Assembly: GCA_016946835.1 (NCBI GenBank)
Contig: JACVTC010000031.1
Location: 472,001 to 536,000, forward strand
Length of the DNA: 64,000 bases
Direction: 5' to 3'
Source of the DNA: Neocallimastix lanati (nom. inval.)
Taxonomy: Eukaryota; Neocallimastigomycota; Neocallimastigomycetes; Neocallimastigales; Neocallimastigaceae
The translations under genes were made by a program, and so were the position numbers. The notes beneath the pieces were generated by a model. That model was not told the origin of the DNA, ran no database searches, and was given only the letters and a program-made list of their open reading frames with translations. Positions 42,856 to 55,029 of the stretch are shown here, piece by piece. Positions within the stretch are counted from its first letter, which is position 1; every line of letters starts with the position of its first letter.

Positions 42856-44066
42856 TCTTCTAAGTCGGTGATAGAGTAATTCTTTTCGGAAGGTTTTAAT
42901 GAACGGCTAATGAAATGGATGGGTTTTTCCTTACCATCTTCCTCTTTTTGTAATAGAACGCCACCGATACCATCATAAGAGGCGTCTGTACGGATGATGA
43001 AAGGCTTTTCGAAGTCAGGCATAATTAATATAGGTGCCTTCACAAGTCTATCTTTAAGTTCTTGGAAGCTGTTTTCTTGTTCTGTATTCCATTCGAAATC
43101 AGTACCCTTTTTCAGCAGTTTATATAGTGGTCTAGCCATCTTCGCAAAGTTGAATATAAATTTTCTGTAGTAGCCTACAGCACCTAAAAAGGACCGTAGT
43201 TGAGTTATATTCTTGGGAGGCAACCAGTTGTGAATAATTTCAGTTTTTCCTGGGATTGGAGCAACTCCTTCAACTGATAAAATATGTCCAAGAAGTTCTA
43301 CTTTTTTCTTGAAAAAGTGACATTTTTCTAAGTTTATCTTCAATCCGTTGTTCTTGATTATTGTAAAGACTTTTCTTAAATCATGGATGTGTTCTTCCAT
43401 TGATGGCGAGAATATCACCAAGTCATCTATATAAACGAACATGCATACTCCAATTAGCGGGAAGAAAATTCTGTTCATTTCCCTCTGAAAAGTACCAGGA
43501 GCATTGCATAGTCCGAACGGCATCACCCGGAATTGGTAGTTCCCAAACATAGTGGTAAAAGTGGTCTTGGGAATGTCTTCTTTATTCATTGGAATTTGGT
43601 GAAAGCCGGAGAATAAGTCTATAGTAGTAAAGACCATAACCTTCCTTCCAATAGAAAATAAAATACTATCGATAATTGGTAACACGTAGGAATCTTTGAT
43701 GGTAACATTGTTCAACTTACGGTAGTCCACGCACATCCTCCACTTTTTATTTTTCTTGAGGACGAGTACTACTGGAGACGACCAAGGGGAGCTGGATGGC
43801 TCTATCAACTTGTTTTTTATAAGTTTTGTTATTTCTTGCTTTAGAGCTTGAATTTGAACTTTGGACAACCGGTATCCTTTCTACTTGATCGGCTTTGCAT
43901 TTTCTATTAATTGAATGGTATGTGGAAGCAGTTTCGTTGGCTGGAGTTCATCAATTTTGATTGCTAAGATGATGATGAATTCATGAAATAGTGAGTTAAC
44001 TTTTCTTCTGTATTTTCTTGGTAATTCATCCAATACTTTGTTCAACAACTCTTGTTTCTTTAAGGG
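42834..44066 (-). pseudogene. Element B reverse transcriptase
   Basis: Full RT core: MCVDYRKLN, DLFSGFHQI, MPFGLCNAPG and catalytic VYIDDLVIFS, then the connection and RNase H start (IRTDAS, SITDLE). It lies in the same frame as the protease ORF. A TGA at 44067-44069 and a TAG near 43880 (Gln in element A) stop the frame. The ending LHSIA is off-frame; one base before it restores TAAFYSVKKF in the next frame. Confidence 0.87.
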
Positions 44067-45268
44067 TCAGTCTTTAACTTCTTCAATTTGATCTGTTTCA
44101 TCATGGTAGTTCTCATCTTTAACCTTATTTACAAGACAGAAGGCATAAGAGCTTGATGCATCTTTATTGTTGGTAAGATTGTGATGCTCAGTATCGTCAC
44201 CCTCCTTCGATTCTTCCTCATCAGTCCCTAAAGGAGACACACGACCCCATGATTCTTCACTGAGCATCTTGCATAAGTGATTGTCGATAGGATGTACGAA
44301 TAATTTTTTGTCTTTTAATGTATTGAATCCTATAAGTATATCGAAGATATTTTTATCATTTTCAACAACTCTAAATACATCTTTAATTGTGGTATCCCCA
44401 ATTTTGATATCCAATAGATAGAGTTCTGAATCCAATTTCTTCTCAGAGAAAATTTGTACAATATTATTATTTGTGTACCCCATTGGTACCAAGTTTTGTT
44501 TTTCTTTTATCCTTGTTAAGTAATTTTTTGTCACCAAGTTTAAGCTAGCACAGGTATCCAAGAAAGCTATACCTTCAATCCCATAAACATAACATTTTGT
44601 GCTGGCGATATCACTTCTTGAAATAGTAGATAGAACTATTTCGTTTAGAGATTGCCCTTGAGTATTGCTGTCCTTTAGCTTAAGTAGTTTAACTAGTTCC
44701 GATCTAAGCTTAGGACTTATATCTAATAGCTGTATGATGGAGATATTAGCTAGTTTGTTGTTTAAGTCATCAGAGATATCATAACTGTTCTTTCCTTCCA
44801 TCAAGGCTATATGTTTTTCGGTAGATGTCCTTTTAGATTTGACTTCTTCAGCTTTATCACTAGGAAGTTTTCCTTTTGTTACTTCTTTAGATTGATCATC
44901 TCTTGATGGATGAGTACTTGTTTCAGTTTCTTCTATTATTTCTTTTTCTTTATCTAATTTGGTTTTTCTTTTCACGGACTTGATGGATGGCTGAGCTATC
45001 ACAGAAAGGTCAATTTCTTCAAGCTTTTCTGTAGTAGTAGGTGTAGACACTGGTGATTCAAACTCCATAGTAGTATCCTGAGTATTTGTTGCGGCTTTTC
45101 CTTTCCTAGATTTTTCTTTTGAAGAGTATGGGGTTTCTGCCATACTAATATTCTTTTTCTTTCTTCTTACTACCGCTGCTAATATATCATTATTTGGAAC
45201 TAGTGGTAAATGGTTCTTTTCGTTGGTTTGATTAAAGGAAGTTTCCCTTCTTCCTTTTACCAGTTTAA
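44067..45268 (-). pseudogene. Element B protease region
   Basis: Entered from gag by -1 frameshift at 45263-45269; the frame is open before the first Met at 45143. A Lys/Ser/Thr-rich linker precedes a retropepsin with active segment IAFLDTCASLNLV, where Cys replaces the Gly of D-T-G. The later half ends FDILIGFNTL. The frame runs to the TGA at 44067. Confidence 0.75.
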
Positions 45269-45269
45269 A
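45257..45269 (-). promoter_or_regulatory. Candidate -1 ribosomal frameshift site, element B
   Basis: Gag frame T TTA AAC (45269-45263) followed by TGG TAA. The -1 frame is open from here through the protease. TTTAAAC is among the strongest known slip heptamers. Confidence 0.75.
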
Positions 45270-46129
45270 GACTTATTTTCTTTTTGAAGTTGGCCTTTTT
45301 CTTCCATCTCTGCTAATTCCCTGAAAGAGTAAGGACATTGGTTTAAGTAGTGTCCCACTTGACCACATTTATAGCATTTTCTATTATTTTGTTGATGCGT
45401 GCTTGAGTTATCTTGGCGTCTTCTGGTCAGTTCTTGATTTGACTTTAGTTTATTTTCTTTTACATACCTATAATCGCTTCGGTCGTTATCCCTTGTGTTG
45501 TATTTTCGGTTACCAAAGCCCTTGAATGGATGACCTCCATAGTTGACTTTATAATAATAAGGTTGGTTGGATTGAAATGTTGCTAAAACAGTTTCAGGCT
45601 TACGTAGGAAGTTTTCTTCAGCCCTTTCGGCTAGTTCGGCTTCTTCGAAGGCATCCTCCAGATCATAACACCTTTGGGTGATTACTTGAGACCTTGCATA
45701 AGGTCTACTAGCAATGAATTCAATGTAATCGTCTACCGTAATGAAAGATTGGTATAGTTTGGAAAGACTATTATAAAGCTTTTTGTACCTCCAGTTAAAG
45801 TTTTGAATACTTTCACCCTTTCTTATTCTAAGTTTCTGAAGTCTCTTGCATTTTTCCTGGGGAGTAACTTCAAGAGCATCTTCTATAGCCTTTTTCATCT
45901 GATCGATGGATGGATACTTCTTTCCCCCTTCTTCGTCGGTAGTTACTAAGTCTTGTAGTATACCTCTTAGTTTGCCTTCCACACATTCCATAGCCCAGGA
46001 ATGTATGTTCATAGGTTCAGTGATGTTTGCTAGTCTCATGATCCTAGCAAATTCATCACCCCAAGAATCCACATCTCTTGCTGTTTCGTTTAGACGAGGT
46101 AGAATCTCTTCGAGTTCCCTGATCTTCAT
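45257..46129 (-). CDS. Element B Gag
   Basis: 290 residues, intact. N-terminal helical capsid region, Arg/Asn-rich linker, one CCHC knuckle (C-YK-C-GQVG-H-YLNQ-C near residue 255) and a short tail ending NKSLNW. The start ATG lies about 155 bp from the 5' LTR after a poly-T run. Overlaps the protease frame through the slip site. Confidence 0.87.
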   Translation of the reverse strand: MKIRELEEILPRLNETARDVDSWGDEFARIMRLANITEPMNIHSWAMECVEGKLRGILQDLVTTDEEGGKKYPSIDQMKKAIEDALEVTPQEKCKRLQKLRIRKGESIQNFNWRYKKLYNSLSKLYQSFITVDDYIEFIASRPYARSQVITQRCYDLEDAFEEAELAERAEENFLRKPETVLATFQSNQPYYYKVNYGGHPFKGFGNRKYNTRDNDRSDYRYVKENKLKSNQELTRRRQDNSSTHQQNNRKCYKCGQVGHYLNQCPYSFRELAEMEEKGQLQKENKSLNW

Positions 46130-46261
46130 TTCTTTAGTTTTTTTTTTTTTTTTCTGTTTTATTTTATTTGCTTTATTATTATTATTATTTCGTTTATAAT
46201 ATTTTATTTAATCTTCTTTCTTTTTTACTATCTATTAATGTTTCATATTATTATACTTTCG

Positions 46262-46279
46262 TCCTGCATAGCTCGCCAG
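46262..46279 (-). promoter_or_regulatory. Candidate primer binding site, element B
   Basis: The plus strand beside the 5' LTR reads TCCTGCATAGCTCGCCA, ending CCA like a tRNA 3' end. The same segment occurs at 14852-14869 next to the F-type LTR. tRNA not identified. Confidence 0.5.
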
Positions 46280-46285
46280 AAATTA

Positions 46286-46878
46286 TGGTACAGGACTTTT
46301 GAAATTGATGGATGTATAATAATATATTGGTAAATAGATAGTGAACGTATAAAAATTACGAAAAACTTATACAATATTTATTTATTTATTTATTGATTAT
46401 TTATTAATTTATTTATTTAAAAATTTATTTAACTATATATTATTCATCCATTTGTTCATTTATTTATTTATTCCTCCATTACATAAAAAAAAGAAAAGAG
46501 AGAGATTTAAAACAATATTATTACAAAATATTTTATAAATTTTGGTAATACAATGATTAGTTAAAAATAATTTTGTGTAACAATAAAATAATAATGAAAT
46601 TTTAGATATGAATATTAATAATAAAAATAATAAAAAGTTTATAATATAAAATAAAATTTATCAAATGTATAATAAAAATATAATAATAATATAATAAAAT
46701 ATTTATTTTATAGCAAAATATTAATAATTAATAATATATATATTTATATAATAATAAAGGAAGTATTGATAAAGTTAATAAAGATAATAATTAATTAATA
46801 AAATGGATTTAAAACATATTTATATGGAGAAATATTAAAATTATTATAATTTAAGGTATTTGGGTAAATACCGTATCA
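46286..46878 (-). repeat. Element B 5' LTR
   Basis: 593 bp, about three differences from the 3' LTR by eye. Confidence 0.92.
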
Positions 46879-46881
46879 CAC

Positions 46882-47312
46882 TGTAAGAAATTACTTATAA
46901 AATTAATTATAAATAATTTCTTAACTACAAATTAACATTAATTATTACTAATTAACATTAATTTGAGAAAATAAAATTAAATATATTAAATAAATATAAA
47001 ATAATATAAATAAATAATTATACTTAACTTAAATATAAGATAGAGTTTATTATAGAAAGTTTATAATAAACAATAACACAAAAGGAATAAAAGACACAAA
47101 TATTTATAAAATATGTATTATTAAAAGGGTTTTGTTTTATTAATTAATTATTTTATTTGAATTATTATTTATTATAAAAATTCTAAAATAATAACTCTTG
47201 ATTTCTCGAAGAGAACTCAAGAGAATCAAATATATATAAATTAATAATTAAATATTATTGGTTAAAATAAATACAATAATTTAATAATTTAATGTATTAA
47301 ATTAATGTATTA
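46882..47312 (-). repeat. C-lineage LTR, left part, interrupted at AATAA
   Basis: Starts TGTAAGAAATTAC. It carries GAGTTTATTAT and the ACTCTTGA...TCAAGAG hairpin near 47194. It stops at AATAA (47313-47317) and resumes after AATAA at 61327, ending GTTTCTTACA at 61371. Fourteen kilobases of later insertions separate the parts. Confidence 0.75.
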
Positions 47313-47317
47313 AATAA

Positions 47318-47974
47318 TGTCAAAGTTTTTAGGATAATTTGGTCTTAACGATTAGGTCAAGATTCCAAATTATAGTAATTAATTAATAATTAAATTTTAT
47401 TCTTATTTAAAACATATTGTTATTAGTAAATTTTATAATTAAGTTTTTATCTAAAATATAAATTTTATTTAATCTTAATAATATTTTATTACATTATTAT
47501 TTTATATAATTATTACTATAATTTAAATTACAATAATCCTACAAAGGATTAATCAAAAGATTTAAACATGTATTTATATAAAATAATTAATTATTAAAAT
47601 ATTAATTATTAATATGAATATGTAATAGCATTAATAAAAGTTTGATATTGATAATATAAAATAAGATAATAATATAAATATTTAATATAAATAAAATATA
47701 AGAATCTAATATAGCTAAATATTATATTTTATAATTAAAATATAATATGTAGAAATTAATTTAATGACAATCACGTGTTTATATTATTTAATATATATTA
47801 ATTTCAATATGTTAATAATATTTAGTAATTAGTTGGCCTAGACTAATTCCTAAATATTTTAATAAAGTTAATTTAATAATAATTATTATATTATTATTAT
47901 TTATTAATATTGAAATTCAAATAACTGAATTATCGAAATTGAAATTGAATTGAAATTCAGTTATTATCTTAACA
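47318..47974 (-). repeat. LTR unit 1 of the AATAA stack
   Basis: 657 bp, TGTCAAAG...CTTAACA, with AATAA on both sides. Diverged relative of 54372-60735: end segment CAGTTATTATCTTAACA compared with CAGTTATAATTTCAACA. Confidence 0.65.
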
Positions 47975-47979
47975 AATAA

Positions 47980-48497
47980 TGTTAAGATTATATTTGGTTT
48001 TGATATAACTTGGTTGGAATGCTATAAACTAATAACTTCCTTATGATAATTAAATTTTATTTTATCAGTATTATTATAGAATTTTATTATATTTTTATTT
48101 TATTATTTTATTTGATTTTATTTAATAATATTTTTTAATGAATGAAGTTATCAGATTATTAAAATATTAATAATCTTACGAAGATTATTTAAAACATTTA
48201 ATTCACTATTCTTTTATACATAAAAAATAAACAATTAAAAAGTTATATAATAATAAATAAAATAATAAACAATAGTTTAAAAAGTTAGATAATAATAAAT
48301 AAAAAATAAACAATTAATTATACTTTAAAAAGTATAAATTATATTCAACAATTTTATTATTATTATTATTATTTAATAATAATAAATAATATATATTTAT
48401 ATTGTAAAAGGATTTTGAGGCGTATGATCATACTAAATAATGATTAATTTGTTATGGTAATGAGGCTTATATAGCTCATCGAGTTATATCCTTTACA
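47980..48497 (-). repeat. Element H 3' LTR
   Basis: 518 bp. The minus-sense polypurine tract TTGGGGAGGACAT abuts it at 48498-48510. Confidence 0.92.
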
Positions 48498-49000
48498 ATG
48501 TCCTCCCCAAGAATTCGTATTCCAGACGAAATTCAAGAAAATAAGGTTATTTTTGAAATTTCACTTGAACGAAAGTTCAATTGGCCATGTGAAAATATCA
48601 AAAATATTTGAAATTAAAAAATGTTAAATATAATTAAAGTAAAAATATAAATAAAGTATAAAATATAAATAAATAATAATTTAAAATAATATATAGTAGA
48701 AAATAAAAAAAAATTTTTAAAAGTTAAAATTTTTACATTTTGGAAATCAAATTTATATAATAAATTATTAATAATTATTAATAAAAATTTTAATAATAAA
48801 ATTATTAAAGGAAAATTAAAAAAATTCATTATAAAATATTTTATATGAAAATTAATAAAAATAAAATAAAAAAAAAATTAAAAAATAAATAATTTATATC
48901 AAATTATTAATAAAATTAATAAAATAATTAAATATATAATATTTGAAATATAAAGAAAAATAATTATTGATATATATAATATAAATATTATAATAATTAT
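48498..49000 (-). other. Element H 3' non-coding region
   Basis: About 500 bp of very AT-rich sequence between the Pol stop and the 3' LTR. No ORF of note. Confidence 0.6.
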
Positions 49001-52000
49001 TTAATAATTATATGGGATAGAAATGGGTCTTCTGTTATTTTGAATATATTTAAGGAATATTTTTTGATTTCTTAGATTGTCTTCAACTTCAGAAGAAGGT
49101 ACCCAATTGTAAGAAGTACGATATTTATAACGTATTTTATACTCGTATTGTTTTTTCTTATAATTAGTACGGAAATCTGCAATTTCAATTATATCTTTAA
49201 TAGATTCGGGATCTCTTGATCTATTTTCAAACTTCTCAGGTACAGGGATAAAAGGTTCTAATTCTGAAACATGGAATACATTATGGTGTTTTGGGAATGG
49301 AGAATTTTTTAAGTCAATTTCATAATTATTATTATGAAGCACATTGGTAATCTTATAAGGACCATATTTGCAAGGTGCGAGTTTTGAGCTGGATTCGAGG
49401 TTCAAAGAAGGAGGAGCTTGGATCCAAACAAGATCATCAATTTCATAAGAGGGAGCGTTCATTCTCTTTTTGTCGGCAGCGCGCTTATATAATTCTTGGG
49501 ACCGGAGAAGGACCTCTTTAATATGGTTGAATCCTTCGGCTACTTTCTGAATTGTTTTATGGTTAATGTTGGAAATTGGAAGTAGTGAATACTCATCCAT
49601 ATATGGGTGAAAACCATAATTGATGAAAAATGGTGATTCATTAGTGGAAGGATGAACAGAATTATTGTAGGCAAATTCGGCGAGGGGTAAGAAGTCAATC
49701 CAATCATCATGATAAAAAGATCTTGAGAAACAGCTGAGGTACTGTTCAATATATGAGTTACAGCGTTCGACTTGTCCGACTGTTTGATGGTGGTCAGTAG
49801 TTGCGATCTTAGACTTTATTCCTAATAAACGTAAGAACTCTTGCCAAAGGGAGCTAGTAAATTGAGTACCTCTATCAGTGATAATATCATAAGGCAAACC
49901 ATGAAGCCTATAGATATTGTTAATAAAAGCTTTAGCTGACTGAGAGGAATTAGGAATGTCTTTAAAGGGCATGAGGTGTATCATTTTCGAAAAACGATCA
50001 ACTACTACCTTGATAACAGTGTAACCTTTAGATGGGGGAAGGTTACAAAGAAAATCAATCTCAATCGATTTCCAGGGTCGTTCAGGGATTTCGAGTGGTT
50101 GTAGTAACCCATATTGACGGTGTCTGGACTTCTTATTTCTCATACAAGTTTCACATGATTGAATGAAACTTTTAACATCTTCTTCCATTTTTGGCCACCA
50201 GAAATTACGGGTGATCAATTCCAAAGTTCTTCTTACACCCAAATGTCCAGCAGCAGGTTTGTTATGGTAGCGAGTGAGGATGTCTAAACGAAGCTTTTCA
50301 GGAATATAAATTAAGTTATTATATAATATTAAGTTATTTTCAATCTTAAACTTATTCATTTTCCTGAAAGGTTTATAAGGGTAATTTTGAGATACGTTAT
50401 TGGGAGAGAAGTAGATACGAAGGTCATCTGTGAGTTTATCATCCTTTAAGTTTTCAATTATAGAATTGAGAAGGTCACTAGCAATGCTAATTAAGCAAGT
50501 TATTTCTTTAATATTTTTGCTATCTAAAATAAATTCAGGGGTATCTTCAATATCTTCACTTTCATAATCGGGTCTACGTGATAGTGAATCAGGCTTACCA
50601 TTTTTGCATCCTTGGCGATAGCTGAGTTCAAAGTCGTACTCCTGGAAGAATAGATGCCAACGATGTTGTCTTTGATTACCTATCTTTCCTCCAAGAGTGT
50701 ATAGAAGATTCTTATGGTCGGTGAAGACTTTGATTTTGAACTTAGCACCCAATAAGAGATGACGCCAGGTAGAGAAAGCATCCTTAATAGCTAGAAGTTC
50801 CTTGTCGGTGATAGAATAATTTAACTCAGCGTTGTTAAGACTTCTAGAAAAATAAGCTACAGGATGTAATCGGTTTTCATTATCATATTGAGAAAGAACT
50901 GCACCAATAGCAAAACTACTGGCATCACATTCTATTATGAAAGGTTTAGTAGTATCAGGATGTAATAGGATAGGAGAGCTGGTTAATCTCTTTTTCAAGA
51001 TTGAAAAAGCATAGTCACATTCAGCAGACCAAACAAATTTTTTTCCTTTCTTTGTAAGAGCGTGCAAAGGCTTGGCAATAGCGGCAAAGTTCTTCACAAA
51101 TCTTCTATAATAATTACATAGACTCATGAATCGTTGAACATCCTTAACGCAATTAGGAACAGGCCATTCTTCTATAGATTTAATTTTCTTAGGATCTGTT
51201 GAAATACCGGAACCAGTGATTATATGTCCTAAGAATTCGACTTTGTCTTTATCAAATTCGCATTTAGACAACTTCGCAAATAGATTATTATCCAAAAGAG
51301 TTTTTAAAACACTACGTACTGTTTTATGATGTTCTTCGAGGGAGTTGGAATAAATTAAAATATCATCAAGGTAGAGAATAACTGATTTCTCTAAAAAGGG
51401 GCGAAGAACAGAGTTAATAAATGATTAGAAAACGGCTGGCGCGTTTTTCAATCCAAAAGGCATAACGAGATACTCGTAATGGCCATATTTAGTACGGAAG
51501 GCTGTTTTATATTCATCACCTTCCTTAATACGAATAAGATTATATGCAGAACGCAAATCTAATTTTGTAAAATATTTTGCTCCCTTGACACGATCAATAA
51601 TATCGTTGATAAGTGGTAACGGATATGAATTTCTAACCGTAACCTCGTTTAACTTTTTATAATCAACGCATAAACGTAAAGAACCGTCTTTCTTTTTCTG
51701 AAATAGAACAGGGTAACCAGCAGGTGAACATGATTCCCTAATAAAACCTTTTTCTCGGTTTTCTTTAATATATTCCTGTAATACTTCAGATTCATCAAGG
51801 GTAAGCGGATAAATCGGACCGTAATGTAAAGTGGCGCCTTCTTTTAATATAATTTCGCAATCCGTTGGGCGATGAGGGGGTAGCTTGTCAGCTTCCTTCT
51901 TACTAAAGACAGTTGCTAGATCTCTATATTGTTCTGGGATATCTTCAATATTAGGTTCCTCAGAATTAGTATTGTCCTTTTGGGAAAGAAAAGAATAAAT

Positions 52001-52578
52001 TAAAAGATGATAATCGAAAAATTCGCCATAATAATTATTAAATGAACTTTTCTTTTCCGAGAATGTTTTAATGATTTTTGATTTAAAATCTTTAAGATTT
52101 AAAGTCGAATATAAATAATTTTTATCGTAATTATAGTGGATTTTATAAGATTTCATATAATGAATTCCAAAAAGTAAATCCACTGGAATATTATTTGTAA
52201 CTAGAAAATTTAATTTCCGTTGGATGAGGTAAAATTTATTATTGATACATATTTTATGTTGGAATTTCAAAGGTACAAATTTAAGAATAGAATCAATATC
52301 CCCACTTATTCCTTTTATAAGAACTTTCTTTTTAAGTGTTTGTGTTTTTAAATTTAACTTTGAAACCAAATTAGAAGAAATAAAATTACAAAAGGACCCA
52401 CAATCTAGCATTGATTTAACTTGAGTTTTAATAATTTTATTTTTAATATTCTTAATTGGTACAAAGGAATTGAAAAGGAAAAAGGAATTGGGTAGGTTAT
52501 GATCTAATGTTGGAAAATTATATTGGATGACATTGGTAGGATGATGGGACTTCAAAAGAAGTCCATTGTTTAGTTTTT
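49001..52578 (-). pseudogene. Element H protease-RT-RNase H-integrase, one nonsense codon
   Basis: One frame of about 1190 codons entered from gag by -1 shift. The protease active segment is [10 protein letters not shown], with Cys where Ser/Thr is expected. RT has [23 protein letters not shown] and catalytic YLDD. A TAA at 51425-51427 stands where Gln is expected after NAPAVF, 20 residues before YLDD; reading resumes in the same frame. RNase H has ECDAS, DKELLAI and TDHKN. The integrase has an HHCC domain (CETCMRNK) and a core with Asp in EIDFLCNLP, Asp in ITDRGTQF and Glu in VGQVERCN. A GPY region and a chromodomain-like end (KKQYEYKIRYKYRTSYNW) follow. Apart from the stop it looks complete. 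Confidence 0.9.
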
Positions 52579-52579
52579 T
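52570..52579 (-). promoter_or_regulatory. Candidate -1 ribosomal frameshift site, element H
   Basis: Gag frame A AAA AAC (52579-52573) immediately followed by TAA (52572-52570). A -1 shift reads LNNGLLLKS and on into the protease. AAAAAAC is a well-known retroviral slip heptamer. Confidence 0.75.
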
Positions 52580-53814
52580 GAATTAATCTTCTTAACTTCG
52601 GTAATATGATTATTATTATTATTGTTATTACTGAAGTTAATTTTTGATTTATTATAAAAGTTATTATTTCTGCTAAAGTTATTATTATCATTAATTTTAT
52701 TTTTGTTATTATTAATAGAACGGGAATGTGTGTTTCTTTTATTATCGTTTTTATAACCTGAAAGTTGATTTATCTTATTCTTAGTATCTTGAGAAGCTTC
52801 AATTAAAATACATTTAGTAGTTATTTCTTCTAACTTATCGGAAAATTTGTCAATTTTATTGATTTCTTCTTTAAATTTAGGGTGTAGGCCATTATAGAAA
52901 AATAATACTAATGGCTCTTCTGCCCAACCTATGTCAGTAGTTAATTTACGAAAAGAATCAATATAATCATTGATTTTTCCATAAGAATGTTTTATATTGA
53001 TTAAATTGATCTTTTTTAATTTTTTGTTCACAAAGTCGGGGAATGCTTCTTTTAGTTCTTTCAAAAGTAGATTTAGAGAAATGGGAGATGTTCCTGCTGG
53101 ATATTTATTTTGATACCAACTTCTCGCGGCTTCCCTTAATCTGGATTGAACGAAATTTATTTTTGACTCCTCAGGCCAAAACTTACAAGAATAGGTCTTA
53201 AATGTATCACCACAGAGTTGACAAAAGAGCTCTGTTTCCGATACATCTCCAGTAAATAACCCAGGATCAGGGACTTGTGGAACATTACCAGAAAAAGTAG
53301 TTCTCATGATAACATCGTGATCGTTATCATATCTAGTTGTAGTTGATGCATTATCATCAACACCAACTTGAGGATTTTGAATTGAAGCATCCGAAAATGA
53401 AGGAATAGGATTTCTAACATTATTTATTGAAGTAGATGGGTTAGAAGCGTCTCCTTTTTGAGAAAGTATTTGAAGCTCCTTTTTAAAATATAAAGTTGCA
53501 TTTTTTAAAGAGTTTAAAGAAGATATTATATCAGCATGTGCACGATTATAAGAACCAAACTCCTTCATTATTTCTTCATGATATCGTTGGAGATCTTCTT
53601 TAGAGACGAAGTTTTCATTTACACCTGAAACTATGTTAGAGCAAACTTCAGACGTTTCATTTCTCAACTGATCTACACTTCCAGCTAAAGTTGCACAAGC
53701 TTGTGAAGCTTCCGTTCTTAATTGTTCAACCGAGTTTTCTTGATTTATATCCATCTCTTCTTCGTCAGACTTGTCAGAATAAACACCAGATTTCCTTAGA
53801 CCAAATTTCGGCAT
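52570..53814 (-). CDS. Element H Gag
   Basis: About 415 residues from the first ATG (53814), only about 35 bp inside the 5' LTR; the frame is open further upstream without an ATG. The N-terminal part is coiled-coil-like (Leu/Glu/Gln-rich), followed by a Ty3-type capsid region ([15 protein letters not shown]) and a basic Asn-rich tail. No CCHC knuckle. Ends at the TAA just after the slip heptamer. Confidence 0.85.
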   Translation of the reverse strand: MPKFGLRKSGVYSDKSDEEEMDINQENSVEQLRTEASQACATLAGSVDQLRNETSEVCSNIVSGVNENFVSKEDLQRYHEEIMKEFGSYNRAHADIISSLNSLKNATLYFKKELQILSQKGDASNPSTSINNVRNPIPSFSDASIQNPQVGVDDNASTTTRYDNDHDVIMRTTFSGNVPQVPDPGLFTGDVSETELFCQLCGDTFKTYSCKFWPEESKINFVQSRLREAARSWYQNKYPAGTSPISLNLLLKELKEAFPDFVNKKLKKINLINIKHSYGKINDYIDSFRKLTTDIGWAEEPLVLFFYNGLHPKFKEEINKIDKFSDKLEEITTKCILIEASQDTKNKINQLSGYKNDNKRNTHSRSINNNKNKINDNNNFSRNNNFYNKSKINFSNNNNNNNHITEVKKINSKN

Positions 53815-53848
53815 TCCAAGGAAGTTATTAAACAACTGGTAAGATTAT

Positions 53849-54366
53849 TGTTAAGATTATATTTGGTTTTGATATAACTTGGTTGGAATGCTATAAACTA
53901 ATAACTTCCTTATGATAATTAAATTTTATTTTATCAGTATTATTATAGAATTTTATTATATTTTTATTTTATTATTTTATTTGATTTTATTTAATAATAT
54001 TTTTTAATGAATGAAGTTATCAGATTATTAAAATATTAATAATCTTACGAAGATTATTTAAAACATTTAATTCACTATTCTTTTATACATAAAAAATAAA
54101 CAATTAAAAAGTTATATAATAATAAATAAAATAATAAACAATAGTTTAAAAAGTTAGATAATAATAAATAAAAAATAAACAATTAATTATACTTTAAAAA
54201 GTATAAATTATATTCAACAATTTTATTATTATTATTATTATTTAATAATAATAAATAATATATATTTATATTGTAAAAGGATTTTGAGGCGTATGATCAT
54301 ACTAAATAATGATTAATTTGTTATGGTAATGAGGCTTATATAGCTCATCGAGTTATATCCTTTACA
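53849..54366 (-). repeat. Element H 5' LTR
   Basis: 518 bp copy. The leader is very short and no tRNA 3'-end match is obvious next to it. Confidence 0.92.
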
Positions 54367-54371
54367 AATAA

Positions 54372-55029
54372 TGTTAAGATTTTGATATAATTTATAATTT
54401 AAATTTAAATAAAATAATATGTTTTAATAAAAATATTCACTAAGTCGATATGTCTATATAGTAATATACTATATAGATATATAATAATAATAATAAATAT
54501 TTAAATGTTTAGTTTAATGAAAATTTATTTATAATAAACTTTGATAATTAGAATTATCAAATTAATTTGATTTTAAATTTATTGATTTTATTTAATAATA
54601 AAATATCTATAATATATTACTATTAAGGTAATTTTACAATAACCTTACAAAGAACATAAAAGATAGATTTTTACATCTTTCTTTTATACTTTGTAAGTTA
54701 CATAATAATAATATTTAATTATAAGATAGTAATAATATAGTAATATAAATAATAATAAAATATAAGGATAAATTTAATTATATAATTAATTTGAATAATT
54801 GAATTTAATATAGATATGTTGTAAACATATATAAAAACATAATATAAATAAAATACACGTGACGTCAAATGTATCATTGAAATTAATTATTAATATAAAC
54901 CTTATTTATTAATATTCTCAGAATTATTAGGCCTAAGATAACCCTTTAAATATTAAACAAGAATTTATATTAATTATTAATTATTTAAATATATATATTA
55001 TTTATAATTAAATAAATAATATTTTTAAT
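54372..55029 (-). repeat. LTR unit 3 of the AATAA stack, left part
   Basis: Begins TGTTAAG after AATAA. Interrupted by element G and continues 60682-60735, ending TTTCAACA, then AATAA again. Inverted relative of 38569-39249: it has the TGACGTCA site (54860-54867), TTAGGCCTAA near 54939 and the CTTACAAAG hairpin (54643-54697). Confidence 0.78.

Larger units (their letters stand above)
40788..46878 (-). mobile_element. Element B: Ty3/gypsy-like retrotransposon
   Basis: LTRs of 593 bp (40788-41380, 46286-46878) start TGGTACAGG and end CCGTATCA, with about three differences by eye. CACT flanks the element (40784-40787, 46879-46882). Order is Gag, protease, RT, RNase H, integrase on the minus strand. 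A TGA, a TAG and one frame change break Pol; otherwise all domains are present. It inserted in the few bases between two older LTRs. Confidence 0.93.
47980..54366 (-). mobile_element. Element H: gypsy-like element with chromodomain-like tail
   Basis: LTRs of 518 bp (47980-48497, 53849-54366), TGTTAAG...CCTTTACA, identical or nearly so by eye. AATAA flanks the element (47975-47979, 54367-54371). Gag and Pol are complete; Pol is interrupted only by one TAA. Second unit of the AATAA stack. Confidence 0.93.
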
